Source: Bacteroidota bacterium (GTDB taxonomy: Bacteria > Bacteroidota > Bacteroidia > B-17B0 > Aurantibacillaceae). Taken from it: 64,000 nt of DNA. Shown piece after piece: positions 41,366 through 51,245 of the stretch (positions are counted from its first letter, which is position 1; each line of letters starts with the position of its first letter). The notes under the pieces are model-generated. The model was not told where the DNA came from. It saw only the letters and a program-made list of their open reading frames with translations, and ran no database searches. Location: assembly GCA_018267475.1 (NCBI GenBank), contig JAFDYI010000023.1:1-64000 (forward strand). The letters are read 5' to 3'. The translations under genes and the position numbers were made by a program.

Positions 41366-43333
41366 ATGCCTTATCTTAAAACCATAGCGCTATTATTTTT
41401 TCTTTTTTTTGTTGCAGCGATAGCAAAATGCAACCGATATAGCTTAGATTCGTTGAATGCCCTTGCAAAAAAAGGAACTCATGATACGGACAAGATATTT
41501 AATATAAATCTACTAGCTTGGGATTTTTTTCAAAATGGATTTTACGACAGCGCGCTAAAAAAAGCCACGCTTGCCCTGTCCTTGTCGGAAAACATACAGT
41601 ACCAAGAAGGAAAAGCCGATGCTTATAATAATTTAGGTGTGGTATATTACAGCAAAAGCGATTACAATCAGGCGCTTCAATGTTTTTTTAATGGTTACAA
41701 AATAAGAGAAGATATTGACAAAAAGCGGGCTAATATCAAAAACACAAAAGCCTTAGCGGCTATGCTTAACAATATAGGTTTAATTTATTGGAGATTAAAC
41801 AACGCCGCCTATGCTCTTAGCTATCTAAAAAAAGGATTAAAAATAAGAGAAACTACTACCGATAAAAAAGACATAGCATCATCGCACAACAATATCGGAA
41901 ATGTGTATTTTGATAAAGGAAATGCCTATTTACAAAACAAAGATAGTCTGGCGGCAAAAAAAGAGTATCAAGAAGCCTTAGCTCATTACCTTGTTGGCTT
42001 TTCGTTAAAAAAAGAAGTGAATGATAAACGCGGCATCACCTCCTCATACAGCAACATAGGGCTTACCTACACACGTTTAGCAAGCTTTGAAAACAATAAA
42101 GACTCTGCCTATAAAAATTATCAAACCGCCCTTTATTACCTAAATACTAATTTAAGCCTGAGGCAACAAGCTAAAGACACCAATGGTATAGCCGCCGCCT
42201 ATAACCTTATAAGTGTCGTTTATACCGATTTAAGGCAGCCTGAAAAAGCCTTATCTTTTGCTTTAAAAGCATTAAGTTTATCCAAGAGTATTCCAAAAAA
42301 AGAAATTATTAAAGAATCGTATGAGAGCCTTTCGGATATATACGAGCAAAAAAAAGAGTACAAAAAAGCACTTGAATACAGAAAACTATACTCGCAATTA
42401 AAAGACAGCATATACAACAGCAGCACGAACGAACAAATAATGAATTACCAAGAAAAATATGAGTACGAAAAAAAATCGAAAGAAGTGCTACAGCTGCTAA
42501 GGCAAAACGAGCTACAACAAATAGCCATACAATCAGAAAAAGAAAAACGCTACATACAGTTGTCGGTTTTAGTACTTGTGTTGGTACTTAGTTTTTTAGT
42601 TTTCCTTTTTCTAAACTATCGGAACAAAACCATTCAAAAAGCAGAAATAGAACGGGAGATTAACCATCAAGAAAAAATACGATTTAAAGAGGTGTTGGAG
42701 GCAGAAGATAAAGAGCGAAGAAGAATATCCAGTGAGTTGCACGACAGTTTAGGCCCCCTTCTATCGGCCATAAAATTAAATTTATCTGCCAGTGCCGGCA
42801 TTCCTGACAAGCAGATTAATAACAGCATTCATTTAATAGACCATGCGGTATCAGAGGTGCGCAGCATATCGCATAACTTAATGCCGGGCGTACTGATACA
42901 GTTAGGTTTATTAGCATCGGTGCGCGATTTGGTTAGAAAAATAAACGATACAGGGCAAATAAAAATTACCTTTGAATCAAATTTTACCGAAACAATAAAT
43001 GAATTTTCTGAAGTAAATTTGTACCGAATTATTCAAGAAATGATTAACAATACCCTAAAACATGCACAGGCCACTACCCTATTTATCACTCTTGAAAAAA
43101 CACAAAATCATTTATTTATGACCATAAGCGACGATGGCATTGGACTAAAATCCAAAACGCTGAATGAAAAAGATGGCATCGGTTGGAAAAATATACAGTC
43201 TAGAACGGCTTTTTTAAAGGGGACGATAGAAATAATGCCGGCCTTGCCTACACTAAAAGAAAATATACAAAAACCGGGCACCCAAGTTTGTTTTATCTTT
43301 GAGAACCTATTTGCAGAAAATAATATATCTTAA
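41366..43333 (+). CDS. TPR-containing sensor histidine kinase, second copy type
   Basis: 655 residues. Signal-like N-terminus (LLFFLFFVAAIAKC), TPR repeats over about 80-345 (including the NNLGVVYYSKSDYNQAL, NNIGLIYWRLNN and SNIGLTYTRL units), coiled coil, transmembrane helix 398-417, HisKA_3 domain with His459 in RRRISSELHDSLGP, and ATPase domain (QEMINNTLKHA; SDDGIGL; GIGWKNIQSR). Architecture equals the kinase at 10024. It is followed after 6 bp by its NarL-type regulator, forming a clear two-component operon. The TPR part is probably periplasmic; its ligand is unknown. Confidence 0.9.
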   Translation: MPYLKTIALLFFLFFVAAIAKCNRYSLDSLNALAKKGTHDTDKIFNINLLAWDFFQNGFYDSALKKATLALSLSENIQYQEGKADAYNNLGVVYYSKSDYNQALQCFFNGYKIREDIDKKRANIKNTKALAAMLNNIGLIYWRLNNAAYALSYLKKGLKIRETTTDKKDIASSHNNIGNVYFDKGNAYLQNKDSLAAKKEYQEALAHYLVGFSLKKEVNDKRGITSSYSNIGLTYTRLASFENNKDSAYKNYQTALYYLNTNLSLRQQAKDTNGIAAAYNLISVVYTDLRQPEKALSFALKALSLSKSIPKKEIIKESYESLSDIYEQKKEYKKALEYRKLYSQLKDSIYNSSTNEQIMNYQEKYEYEKKSKEVLQLLRQNELQQIAIQSEKEKRYIQLSVLVLVLVLSFLVFLFLNYRNKTIQKAEIEREINHQEKIRFKEVLEAEDKERRRISSELHDSLGPLLSAIKLNLSASAGIPDKQINNSIHLIDHAVSEVRSISHNLMPGVLIQLGLLASVRDLVRKINDTGQIKITFESNFTETINEFSEVNLYRIIQEMINNTLKHAQATTLFITLEKTQNHLFMTISDDGIGLKSKTLNEKDGIGWKNIQSRTAFLKGTIEIMPALPTLKENIQKPGTQVCFIFENLFAENNIS

Positions 43334-43339
43334 CGCCTG

Positions 43340-43987
43340 ATGAAACCGAAAATAAAAATACTGATTGTAGATGACCACCAGATATTTATAGATGGATTAA
43401 AAGCCTTGCTGCAGCAAGAAGATGAAATACAAATTGTGGGGCAAGCGCTAAATGGAGAAGATGCCCTATTGGCCCTGCAAGAAACCACTACCGACCTTTT
43501 AATTACCGACATTAGCATGCCGGGTATGAGTGGGATAAAACTAACTCAGAAAGTAAAAGAAAAATATCCTGAAATAAAAGTATTGGTAATATCGATGCAC
43601 AACGACCGCGAAATAGTAAGTGAAATTTTACTGGCTGAAGCCGATGGTTATATCTTAAAAAATGCAAACCGTGCCGATTTAATGGATGCCGTAAGCAAAA
43701 TAGCCGACCACGGTACCTACTACAGCAAAGAGATTTTAGCCATTATGCTAGAGCGTGTAAAACGAGGAAAAAAGCAAGAAGATAAAGCCCAACTACTATC
43801 GCCGCGCGAAACGGAAATTGTAAAACTTATTATGCAAGAAAACTCCAGCGAACAAATAGCCCAAAAACTGTTTATAAGCAAAGGAACCGTTGATACCCAT
43901 AGAAAAAATATATTAGAAAAATTGCAAATAAAAACCTTAGTAGGTTTATGTAAGTTTGCTTTTCAAAATCACTTAGATTCGTTGTAA
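43340..43987 (+). CDS. NarL/FixJ-family response regulator
   Basis: 215 residues. Receiver with Asp11-Asp12, phospho-acceptor Asp57 (LLITDISMPGMSG) and conserved Lys (GYILKNA), followed by a LuxR-type helix-turn-helix (LSPRETEIVKLIMQENSSE, SKGTVDTHRKNILEKL). Cognate of the kinase 6 bp upstream. It differs in sequence from the regulator at 15543, so it should recognise different sites. Converges with bshA, 7 bp between the stop codons. Confidence 0.93.
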   Translation: MKPKIKILIVDDHQIFIDGLKALLQQEDEIQIVGQALNGEDALLALQETTTDLLITDISMPGMSGIKLTQKVKEKYPEIKVLVISMHNDREIVSEILLAEADGYILKNANRADLMDAVSKIADHGTYYSKEILAIMLERVKRGKKQEDKAQLLSPRETEIVKLIMQENSSEQIAQKLFISKGTVDTHRKNILEKLQIKTLVGLCKFAFQNHLDSL

Positions 43988-43994
43988 TGCTTCG

Positions 43995-45116
43995 CTACTT
44001 TAGTACTTGTTTGTACAAGTGTTCATATTGCTTTAAAATTACCGATATATCAAATTTTTGAGCGCGCTGGTATGCCGCTTCTTTAAATGTTTTCAGGCGT
44101 TTTTCATCAGATAAAATATAAAGAGCATGCTCCGTCATATCATCTATAGCTCCTACCCCACTCATAAAACCGGTAACTCCATTTATATTGAGTTCGGGCA
44201 AGCCACCGGTGTTGGTAGATAGTACCGGTATTTTTGTAGCCATTGCCTCTAATGCAGCCAAACCAAAACTTTCGGTTTCGGAGGGAAGTATAAATAAATC
44301 AGCTATGGAAAGCACTTCTTTTGGGTCTGCAATTTTCCCTACGGATATAATATCCCCACAGGTATTCAGTTCGCGGCACAACCGGTCTATGTTAGCACGC
44401 TCCGGCCCATCGCCCACTAAAATAAGCTTGCAAGGAATTTGTTGGCGCACTTTATTAAACACCTGCAACACATCTTCTACTCGCTTTACTTTCCTAAAGT
44501 TAGACACGTGTATCATTATTTTTTCCCCTTTAGGCGCGTAATGATGTCTGCTGCATTTGTTGGCAGAAGCAGTGTATTCACTTATATCTACAAAGTTGGG
44601 AATAACACTTATTTCTTTTTTTAATTTAAAGATGGATAAAGTATCTTGTTTCAAACTTTCAGAAACCGAAGTAATAGCATCGCTGTTTTCAAGCGAATGA
44701 CATATAACGGGCAAGAAAGCGGGATCGCGCCCCACCAAGGTGATGTCGGTGCCGTGTAAGGTAGTAATATAGGGTATATGAATGCCTTCGGAGGCTAAAA
44801 TATTTTTTGCCATTAACGCTGCCGAGGCATGAGGAATGGCGTAGTGTACATGCAGTACATCTAACTTTTCGTATTTTACCACATCTACCATTTTGCTTGC
44901 CAAGGCCGATTCGTAAGGCTGGTATTCAAACAAAGGATAATCGCTTACCGATACCTCATGATAAAATAAATTTTCGGTAAAATGCCCCAATCTAAAAGGC
45001 TGACTGTAGGTAATGAAATGTACTTGGTGTCCCTTTAGAGCCAAGGCTTTTCCTAACTCGGTGGCTACCACTCCGCTGCCACCAAAGGTGGGATAACAAA
45101 CCATTCCTATCTTCAT
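43995..45116 (-). CDS. bshA: N-acetyl-alpha-D-glucosaminyl L-malate synthase BshA
   Basis: 373 residues. GT4 glycosyltransferase that joins GlcNAc to L-malate in the first step of bacillithiol synthesis. MKIGMVCYPTFGGSGVVATELG at the start (in parts: MKIGMVCYPTFGGSG) is the BshA signature. HVHYAIPHASAALMA, TLHGTDITLVG and the E-x7-E motif in PSETESFGLAALEAMA are all present. It starts 15 bp after lon and is probably cotranscribed. Confidence 0.93.
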   Translation of the reverse strand: MKIGMVCYPTFGGSGVVATELGKALALKGHQVHFITYSQPFRLGHFTENLFYHEVSVSDYPLFEYQPYESALASKMVDVVKYEKLDVLHVHYAIPHASAALMAKNILASEGIHIPYITTLHGTDITLVGRDPAFLPVICHSLENSDAITSVSESLKQDTLSIFKLKKEISVIPNFVDISEYTASANKCSRHHYAPKGEKIMIHVSNFRKVKRVEDVLQVFNKVRQQIPCKLILVGDGPERANIDRLCRELNTCGDIISVGKIADPKEVLSIADLFILPSETESFGLAALEAMATKIPVLSTNTGGLPELNINGVTGFMSGVGAIDDMTEHALYILSDEKRLKTFKEAAYQRAQKFDISVILKQYEHLYKQVLK

Positions 45117-45131
45117 CTGTATTTGTGCTAT

Positions 45132-47570
45132 TTAGTTAACGGCCACTTTCGTTTTTTCTTTTAGTAAGGCTATATCCAGCACCTGATGCATTTGAGTAAC
45201 GTAGTATATCTGCAATCCTTTTAGATACTGCGGATTGATATCTTCTACATCTTTTTTGTTTTCTAAACACAGAATAATGTCTTTAATGCCGGCTCGTTTG
45301 GCAGCTAATAGTTTTTCCTTTAATCCGCCCACGGCAAGTACTTTGCCGCGTAGCGTTATTTCGCCCGTCATAGCTAAATTTTTCCGTACCTTTCTTTTAG
45401 TAAACGCCGAAGCTAAACTGGTAAGCATGGCTATACCTGCACTGGGGCCGTCTTTTGGAGTGGCGCCTTCGGGCACGTGTACATGTATGTTTTTTCCTTT
45501 AAATGTTTCGGGAGTGGCCTCTATAAGATGTGGGTGCGCTTTTAAAAATTCCAAAGCTATTACGGCGCTCTCTTTCATCACATCGCCTAAACTACCGGTT
45601 AGGGTTAGCTTCTGTTCATTGCCTTCAGAAAGGCTGGTTTCTATAAATAAAATATCGCCGCCCACCTGCGTCCATGCCAAGCCTGTAACTACCCCCGGCA
45701 CGTCATTGCCTTGGTATTTATCCTTGCTGTGTATAGGACCTAAAATTTTAGAGATGTTTTCTTCGTTTAGTTTGCTTAGCTCTTTTTTGTTTAAGGCTAC
45801 TTCTTTGGCTATAAAACGAGCTATTTTTGATAACCGTTTTTCTAAGGTTCTAACACCGCTTTCGCGGGTATAGTCTTCTATAATTTTATCTAAAAGTTTA
45901 TCGGTTATTTTTAACTGGTTTTTTTTCAAACCGGTATCCTCTGCTATTTTAGGTATGATGTGTTTTTGTGCTATTTGTATTTTTTCTTCGGTGGTATATC
46001 CGCTTATTTCTATCATTTCCATACGGTCGCGCAGGGCAGGCTGTATGCTGTTTAATGAGTTGGCCGTAGCAATAAAAAATACGCTGCTTAAATCAAAATC
46101 CAATTCTAAATAATTATCATAAAAGGTATTGTTTTGTTCGGGGTCTAGCACCTCGAGTAAAGCTGATGAGGGGTCTCCGTGATAGTCGCTGCCTAGTTTG
46201 TCTATTTCATCTAACACAAAAACAGGGTTGCATGATTGTACTTTTTTTATGTTTTGTACTACGCGCCCCGGCATGGCTCCTATATACGTTTTTCTATGTC
46301 CGCGTATTTCACTTTCGTCGCGCAAACCTCCTAAACTCATTCGCACATATTTTCTGCCTAAAGCTTTGGCTATGCTTTTTCCTAAAGACGTTTTTCCTAC
46401 GCCAGGTGGGCCGTACAAGCACAGTATAGGCGATTTTAGGTTTCCTTTTAATTTAATAACGGCTAAATGTTCTAAAATACGCTCTTTTACTTTTTCTAAG
46501 CCATAATGGTCTTCGTTTAAAATAGTTTCTGCATTTTTTAAATCAAAATTATCTTTTGTTTTTTCGTTCCAGGGTAACTCAAGCAACAGTTCTATATAGT
46601 TTGTTTGTATGGCATATTCGGCTGCATTCGGATTCATGCGGTGCAGCTTGGCTATTTGCTTTTCAAACACATCTTGTACTTCTTTGCTCCACTTTTTTGT
46701 TTTGGCTTTTTCGTTAAAACTGTTTATCTCTTGTTCGTATTGATTGCCTCCCAGCTCTTCTTGTATGGTTTTTATTTGCTGATTCAAAAAATATTCGCGC
46801 TGTTGTTTATCTATATCGGTGCGTACCTTACTCTGTATTTCGTTTTTTAGTTGCAACATTTGCAACTCTTGTGTAAGGCTTTTTAGCACTACCGTTGCCT
46901 GCTCCATTAAATCAGGCGTTTCCAACATTTTTTGTTTTTCAGCGGAAGAAACATGCGTGTTTGACGAAATAAAATTAATTAAAAACGAAGGGCTTTCTAT
47001 ATTGTTAATAGCAAAAACCGCTTCGCCCGGCATGTGCGGCGATTGTTTAATAATTTGTGTAGATAAATCTTTTAGTGAAGATACTAAGGCTAAAAATTCC
47101 TTATCGTTTTTTTCAGGGCGTTTTTCTTCAAAAGGCAACACTTTGGCTTTAAAGTAAGGTTCCGTTTGAGTAAACTCTCCCGTTTTAAAGCGTTTTTTTC
47201 CTTGTAAAATAACGGTTGTGCTGCCATCGGGCATACGCAATTGCTTGATGATGCGGGCTACCGTTCCTACTTCATTAAAATCGGTGATTTTTGGGTCTTC
47301 TACTACATCGTTTTTTTGGGCTACTACCCCTACAATTTTATTACCCTTGTAGGCATCTTTTATTAAACGAATGGATTTATCGCGCCCTACCGTAATGGGT
47401 ATTACCACACCCGGAAATAGCACGGTGTTTCGCAAGGGAAGGATAGAAATTTCTTCCGGAAGTTTTTCGTTTTGCATCGCATCTTCATCTTCTTGCGATA
47501 AAAGTGGAATAAACTCGGCATCTTCTTCTAAAGGGTTAAAAGGTCTGTTTTTTAAAAAATCGTTCATCAT
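45132..47570 (-). CDS. lon: ATP-dependent protease La (Lon)
   Basis: About 812 residues from M-MNDFLKNRPF. N-terminal substrate domain (LPLRNTVLFPGVVIPI), coiled coil (DKQQREYFLNQQIKTIQEELG), AAA+ Walker A GPPGVGKTSLGKSIA, and the serine-lysine protease domain with the catalytic Ser in KDGPSAGIAM and the Lys in GGLKEKLLAA. The frame is open to 47732 but that extension crosses the -7 box at 47631-47639, so the later Met pair is the likely start (second Met at 47567 is equivalent). Confidence 0.95.
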   Translation of the reverse strand: MMNDFLKNRPFNPLEEDAEFIPLLSQEDEDAMQNEKLPEEISILPLRNTVLFPGVVIPITVGRDKSIRLIKDAYKGNKIVGVVAQKNDVVEDPKITDFNEVGTVARIIKQLRMPDGSTTVILQGKKRFKTGEFTQTEPYFKAKVLPFEEKRPEKNDKEFLALVSSLKDLSTQIIKQSPHMPGEAVFAINNIESPSFLINFISSNTHVSSAEKQKMLETPDLMEQATVVLKSLTQELQMLQLKNEIQSKVRTDIDKQQREYFLNQQIKTIQEELGGNQYEQEINSFNEKAKTKKWSKEVQDVFEKQIAKLHRMNPNAAEYAIQTNYIELLLELPWNEKTKDNFDLKNAETILNEDHYGLEKVKERILEHLAVIKLKGNLKSPILCLYGPPGVGKTSLGKSIAKALGRKYVRMSLGGLRDESEIRGHRKTYIGAMPGRVVQNIKKVQSCNPVFVLDEIDKLGSDYHGDPSSALLEVLDPEQNNTFYDNYLELDFDLSSVFFIATANSLNSIQPALRDRMEMIEISGYTTEEKIQIAQKHIIPKIAEDTGLKKNQLKITDKLLDKIIEDYTRESGVRTLEKRLSKIARFIAKEVALNKKELSKLNEENISKILGPIHSKDKYQGNDVPGVVTGLAWTQVGGDILFIETSLSEGNEQKLTLTGSLGDVMKESAVIALEFLKAHPHLIEATPETFKGKNIHVHVPEGATPKDGPSAGIAMLTSLASAFTKRKVRKNLAMTGEITLRGKVLAVGGLKEKLLAAKRAGIKDIILCLENKKDVEDINPQYLKGLQIYYVTQMHQVLDIALLKEKTKVAVN

Positions 47571-47630
47571 TTTTTTAGTAAAGTAAAAAGATAACACGCA
47601 TACTCTCATATACGAAGTGTTATTTGCGCT

Positions 47631-47639
47631 GCAAAGGTA
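47631..47639 (-). promoter_or_regulatory. -7 box of lon
   Basis: TACCTTTGC on the minus strand, 69 bp upstream of the start. Confidence 0.6.
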
Positions 47640-47764
47640 CTTTTTTAGCACAGAAAAAGCAAGCCACATTCTTGCTTTGTTTAAGAATGCGTAGTGTTTT
47701 TTTATATTATTAGCTAACAGTGCTTTGTACAAAGAAAAAATTAGTCAGATTAAAGGCGCTTTAG

Positions 47765-47772
47765 TATTTTTG
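47765..47772 (+). promoter_or_regulatory. -7 box of the ABC exporter operon
   Basis: TATTTTTG followed by C, first T exactly 12 bp before ATG 47777. Predicts a leaderless transcript. Confidence 0.5.
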
Positions 47773-47776
47773 CTGC

Positions 47777-48724
47777 ATGAGTTTATTATCGGTACAAAAC
47801 GTAAGCAAGCGTTATGCCAACCACACCGCCCTAAAAAATGTAAGTATTGAAGTGCCTGAGCAATCTATCTTTGGCTTATTAGGGCCTAATGGAGCTGGAA
47901 AAACATCGCTTATACGCATCATCAATCAAATAACGGCGCCCGACGAAGGTTCTATTTTGTTGAACGGAAAAAAATTGGCACCTCAAGATGTCAGTCGCAT
48001 TGGCTATTTACCCGAAGAGCGTGGTTTATACAAAAAAATGAAGGTAGGCGAACAAGCGCTTTACTTTGCTCAGCTAAAAGGTATGAGCAAAGCAGACGCC
48101 ATGGGCAAACTAAAAATATGGTTTGAAAAATTTGAGATGGTAAACTGGTGGAATAAGAAAGTAGAAGAGCTAAGCAAAGGCATGCAGCAAAAAGTGCAAT
48201 TTATCATTACCATTATTCATAATCCCAGCTTACTGATATTAGACGAGCCTTTTAGCGGCTTCGATCCCATTAACGCCAATCTGATCCGAAATGAAATTTT
48301 AGAACTTCGTAAACAGGGTACTACTATTATTTTTTCCACTCACAATATGGGCTCCGTAGAAGAGCTTTGCGACTATATTGCCCTTATCAATAAATCAGAA
48401 AAGATATTAGATGGTGCTGTAAAAGAAATTAGAAAAACGTATCGTTCTAATATATACGATACCACCTTTAAAGGAAACCTTATGGGCTTTACCAATGCCA
48501 TGTGGAGCGGCGGCGAACTTTTAGAAAAAAACAGCGAAGGCGAACTGCATACCGTGCGTATAAAACTAACTGCAAACAACACGCCCAACCAATTGCTGCA
48601 AACCGTGCTGCCCACTATTGAAATACATTCGTTTAAAGAAGTAATACCCAGTATGAATGATATTTTTATAGCAAAAGTAAATTCGCAGGAAGTATTTGGC
48701 ACCCAATCAAATTATACCGAATAG
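47777..48724 (+). CDS. ABC transporter ATP-binding protein (NatA-like)
   Basis: 315 residues. Walker A GPNGAGKTS, signature LSKGMQQKVQFI, Walker B LLILDEPFSGFDP, and a C-terminal ~80-residue extension, as in the DUF4162-bearing exporters of the NatA group. Pairs with the permease 29 bp downstream. Substrate unknown (sodium, antibiotics and lipids are known for the family). Confidence 0.92.
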   Translation: MSLLSVQNVSKRYANHTALKNVSIEVPEQSIFGLLGPNGAGKTSLIRIINQITAPDEGSILLNGKKLAPQDVSRIGYLPEERGLYKKMKVGEQALYFAQLKGMSKADAMGKLKIWFEKFEMVNWWNKKVEELSKGMQQKVQFIITIIHNPSLLILDEPFSGFDPINANLIRNEILELRKQGTTIIFSTHNMGSVEELCDYIALINKSEKILDGAVKEIRKTYRSNIYDTTFKGNLMGFTNAMWSGGELLEKNSEGELHTVRIKLTANNTPNQLLQTVLPTIEIHSFKEVIPSMNDIFIAKVNSQEVFGTQSNYTE

Positions 48725-48753
48725 AACGTAAAGTAACAACTAATAACACACCG

Positions 48754-50097
48754 ATGAATAAAATTTTCTTAATTATTTGGCGCGAGTATTTTGAACGCAT
48801 CCGAAAAAAAAGCTTTTTAGTGATGTCTATCTTAGGTCCCGTTTTAGTGGCAGGAGGCTTTGCTTTGATGATATGGCTATCCAACCAAGATAAAACAGAA
48901 CAAAAAGTGTTGGTGGTGGACGAAAGCATGGCTTTTTACAAAAACATTCCCGACAACGATTTTATTCGTTTTTATTTTCCGGACGTAAAACTGCAACAAG
49001 CCATCAAAGATTTTTACAAGAATGATTATACCTGCATCTTATACATTCCTTACAATATCGCGCAAAGCGGTAATGCACCCGTAAAATTATTTTACAAAAA
49101 AACACCGGGCTTTGCTGTATCTCAATACCTACGCGATGTGATGGAACGAAAATTATACGAGTTTAAATTAGCCGCCAACAACATAAATCCAGATGTAATA
49201 CGAAACGCCCGACAAAGCATTCATGTAGTAAACGAAAAAATTTACGAAAACGGCGATAGCAAAGAAAGTAAAACCGATGCGATGAGTTTTATTGGTTTTG
49301 CTTGCGGGGTACTTATTTTTGTGTTTCTTACCATATATGGCGCACAGGTAATGCGCAGCGTAATGGAAGAAAAAACCAACCGCGTAGTAGAAATTATTGT
49401 GTCGAGCGTACGCCCTTTTCAGCTGATGATAGGAAAAATTATAGGTATCGCCTTAGTGGGAGTTACTCAGTTTGCTATTTGGCTCATACTAAGCTCGGTA
49501 CTTACTACTGCCGTATCTGCCACCTTGCTCAAAAAAATTACAGCCGATGCCAACAAGCAAATAGAGCAAAAAGAAATTATTTACAAACAAGGCAGCAATA
49601 CCAATATAAAAGAGTTGCAAAAGGCCGATAGTCGCTTAGAAGCTATTGAAATAATAAACGACCTAAAAGGGCTTGATTTCACTGAAATTATTCTCTGTTT
49701 TTTTATTTATTTTGTGGGAGGTTATTTGTTTTACAGCGCCCTCTTCGCCGCCATTGGCTCTGCTATTGACAGCGAAAGCGATACACAGCAATTTATAATG
49801 CCCATTACCTTGCCCTTAGTAGTAGCCTATATGATGTCCATAAGTGTGATGCAAAACCCCGAAGGCAGTATTGCTTTTTGGGGCAGCATGATACCCTTTA
49901 CCTCGCCGGTAGTAATGCTGGTGCGCTTGCCCTTAGGGGTGCCCCTGTGGCAAGTATGCACCTCTGTAGTACTGCTTATTGCCGGATTTATTCTAACCAC
50001 CTGGCTTGCCGGAAGAATATATAGAACCGGCATTTTAATGTACGGAAAAAAAGTAAGCTGGAAAGAAATGATCAAATGGATTTCATATAAAGGCTGA
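48754..50097 (+). CDS. ABC-2 type permease (NatB-like)
   Basis: 447 residues. One N-terminal membrane helix (FLVMSILGPVLVAGGFALMIW), a large extracytoplasmic domain (about 50-165), then five or six helices (FIGFACGVLIFVFLTIYGAQ onward) with the EEKTNRVVEIIVSSVRP loop typical of ABC-2 exporters. Probably the partner of the ATPase just upstream. Its stop overlaps the next start (TGATG). Confidence 0.9.
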   Translation: MNKIFLIIWREYFERIRKKSFLVMSILGPVLVAGGFALMIWLSNQDKTEQKVLVVDESMAFYKNIPDNDFIRFYFPDVKLQQAIKDFYKNDYTCILYIPYNIAQSGNAPVKLFYKKTPGFAVSQYLRDVMERKLYEFKLAANNINPDVIRNARQSIHVVNEKIYENGDSKESKTDAMSFIGFACGVLIFVFLTIYGAQVMRSVMEEKTNRVVEIIVSSVRPFQLMIGKIIGIALVGVTQFAIWLILSSVLTTAVSATLLKKITADANKQIEQKEIIYKQGSNTNIKELQKADSRLEAIEIINDLKGLDFTEIILCFFIYFVGGYLFYSALFAAIGSAIDSESDTQQFIMPITLPLVVAYMMSISVMQNPEGSIAFWGSMIPFTSPVVMLVRLPLGVPLWQVCTSVVLLIAGFILTTWLAGRIYRTGILMYGKKVSWKEMIKWISYKG

Positions 50098-50825
50098 TGC
50101 GCCCTCCTTTGTGTTTTATATGGTTGTTTTTTATAGCCTTTTTTGCTTACGGGCAGGGGCAAAAAGCCGGCGATCCTAAAATATGCTATACACGCATTTC
50201 TTTTGGCCCTGCTATTGGTTTTTATGGCAACAACCCGTTCCATACAGCTAATACACGGGCAGGCATCGCCATAGGAGCGCAAGCCCTTGAAGAAGTGCGC
50301 CTACCTAAAAACATGTTTTTTGTGGGTGGTTTAGAATATATGTACAGCACTTTTATGTTTAATTCCTACTACTTTCCTAACAACTCACAACCCATGTTGT
50401 ACACCGATAAATTTACCTATAATTATTCTTTAAAAGTACACGAATTGCGCCTCAACTTATTACTCCGCTACCCTTTTGGTAACGAAACACGCAACAGCCT
50501 TACCGGTTATATAGAAGGAGGGTATGTATTGCGCGGCCTGGTACTCACGCATCTTAACATTATTTCCGACCTAAACAGCCAACCTGTGTTTAACGGGGCT
50601 GTTCAACCAAGTTATAACGGCGTCATGTTAGGGGGGCGTTTTTCCTCCGGATTAAAGATAAATATAGGGTTGCAGCACAACTTTTTACGCTCGCACATGG
50701 CTTGGTTTGCACAAATAAGCTATATGCAGGGTTTGGCAAAGTTTTTGATACAAGAAAGTTTTACCCCATCAGCCTTGTATATAAGCAGTGGTTTTTTACA
50801 ATTTTCGGTGGGATATAAATTTTAA
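50097..50825 (+). CDS. Outer-membrane beta-barrel protein, unknown
   Basis: 242 residues. Signal peptide (ends FAYGQG), then alternating amphipathic strands (YTRISFGPAIGFYG, FVGGLEYMYSTF, YSLKVHELRLNLLLRYPF, SGYIEGGYVL-like, FLQFSVGYKF with terminal Phe). The terminal aromatic is usual for outer-membrane barrels. It overlaps the permease by one base, so it may belong functionally to the exporter. No named family recognised. Confidence 0.75.
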   Translation: MRPPLCFIWLFFIAFFAYGQGQKAGDPKICYTRISFGPAIGFYGNNPFHTANTRAGIAIGAQALEEVRLPKNMFFVGGLEYMYSTFMFNSYYFPNNSQPMLYTDKFTYNYSLKVHELRLNLLLRYPFGNETRNSLTGYIEGGYVLRGLVLTHLNIISDLNSQPVFNGAVQPSYNGVMLGGRFSSGLKINIGLQHNFLRSHMAWFAQISYMQGLAKFLIQESFTPSALYISSGFLQFSVGYKF

Positions 50826-50830
50826 AAACG

Positions 50831-50839
50831 TATCTTTGC
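50831..50839 (+). promoter_or_regulatory. -7 box of the cysteine-rich peptide genes
   Basis: TATCTTTGC, 22 bp upstream of ATG 50853. Confidence 0.6.
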
Positions 50840-50852
50840 AAGTATAGAATCT

Positions 50853-51197
50853 ATGCGCATGAAAATTTTAATACGGCTGTTTTTAGCTTTTTTCTGCTTG
50901 TTTACCTTGCAGCCCTTGATGACTTTTGCCATGCCCGCCCCCACCGAAACAGAAACCTGCGTTAAAAATTGCTGCCATACACCAGACAAAAAAGAAAAAA
51001 CAAAAACACGAAACTGCTGCGAAAACGGAGTATGCAACCCACTAAGCGTTTGTTCTTGCTGTTTGCATGCCGTACAAAAAAGCAACGATATAGTATTAAC
51101 AAGAATGGCTTTAGAAGAAAAAAGGAGTTTTACAGAACCCTCTTTTACTTTAAAAAAAGTATCCTTTTCTTGCTTCCACCCTCCCGAAATAAATTAG
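50853..51197 (+). CDS. Cysteine-rich secreted peptide, 114 residues
   Basis: Signal peptide MRMKILIRLFLAFFCLFTLQPLMTFA, then a mature part with nine Cys between residues 36 and 70 (C-x3-CC, CC-x4-C, C-x-CC) and one at 107, in a Lys/Glu-rich chain. No family is recognised. The paired Cys suggest metal binding or several disulfides. It is followed 48 bp later by a second small Cys-rich secreted peptide with the same orientation. ATG 50859 is an alternative start. Confidence 0.7.
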   Translation: MRMKILIRLFLAFFCLFTLQPLMTFAMPAPTETETCVKNCCHTPDKKEKTKTRNCCENGVCNPLSVCSCCLHAVQKSNDIVLTRMALEEKRSFTEPSFTLKKVSFSCFHPPEIN

Positions 51198-51245
51198 TTT
51201 TTTTTACAAAAAAATAATTTATTTAACCTATTAAAAACACAAAAA

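Noticed and set aside
45235-46850. Plus-strand ORFs opposite lon
   Set aside because: They are shadows of the coding strand of lon; they show no start context and their frames mirror lon codon bias.
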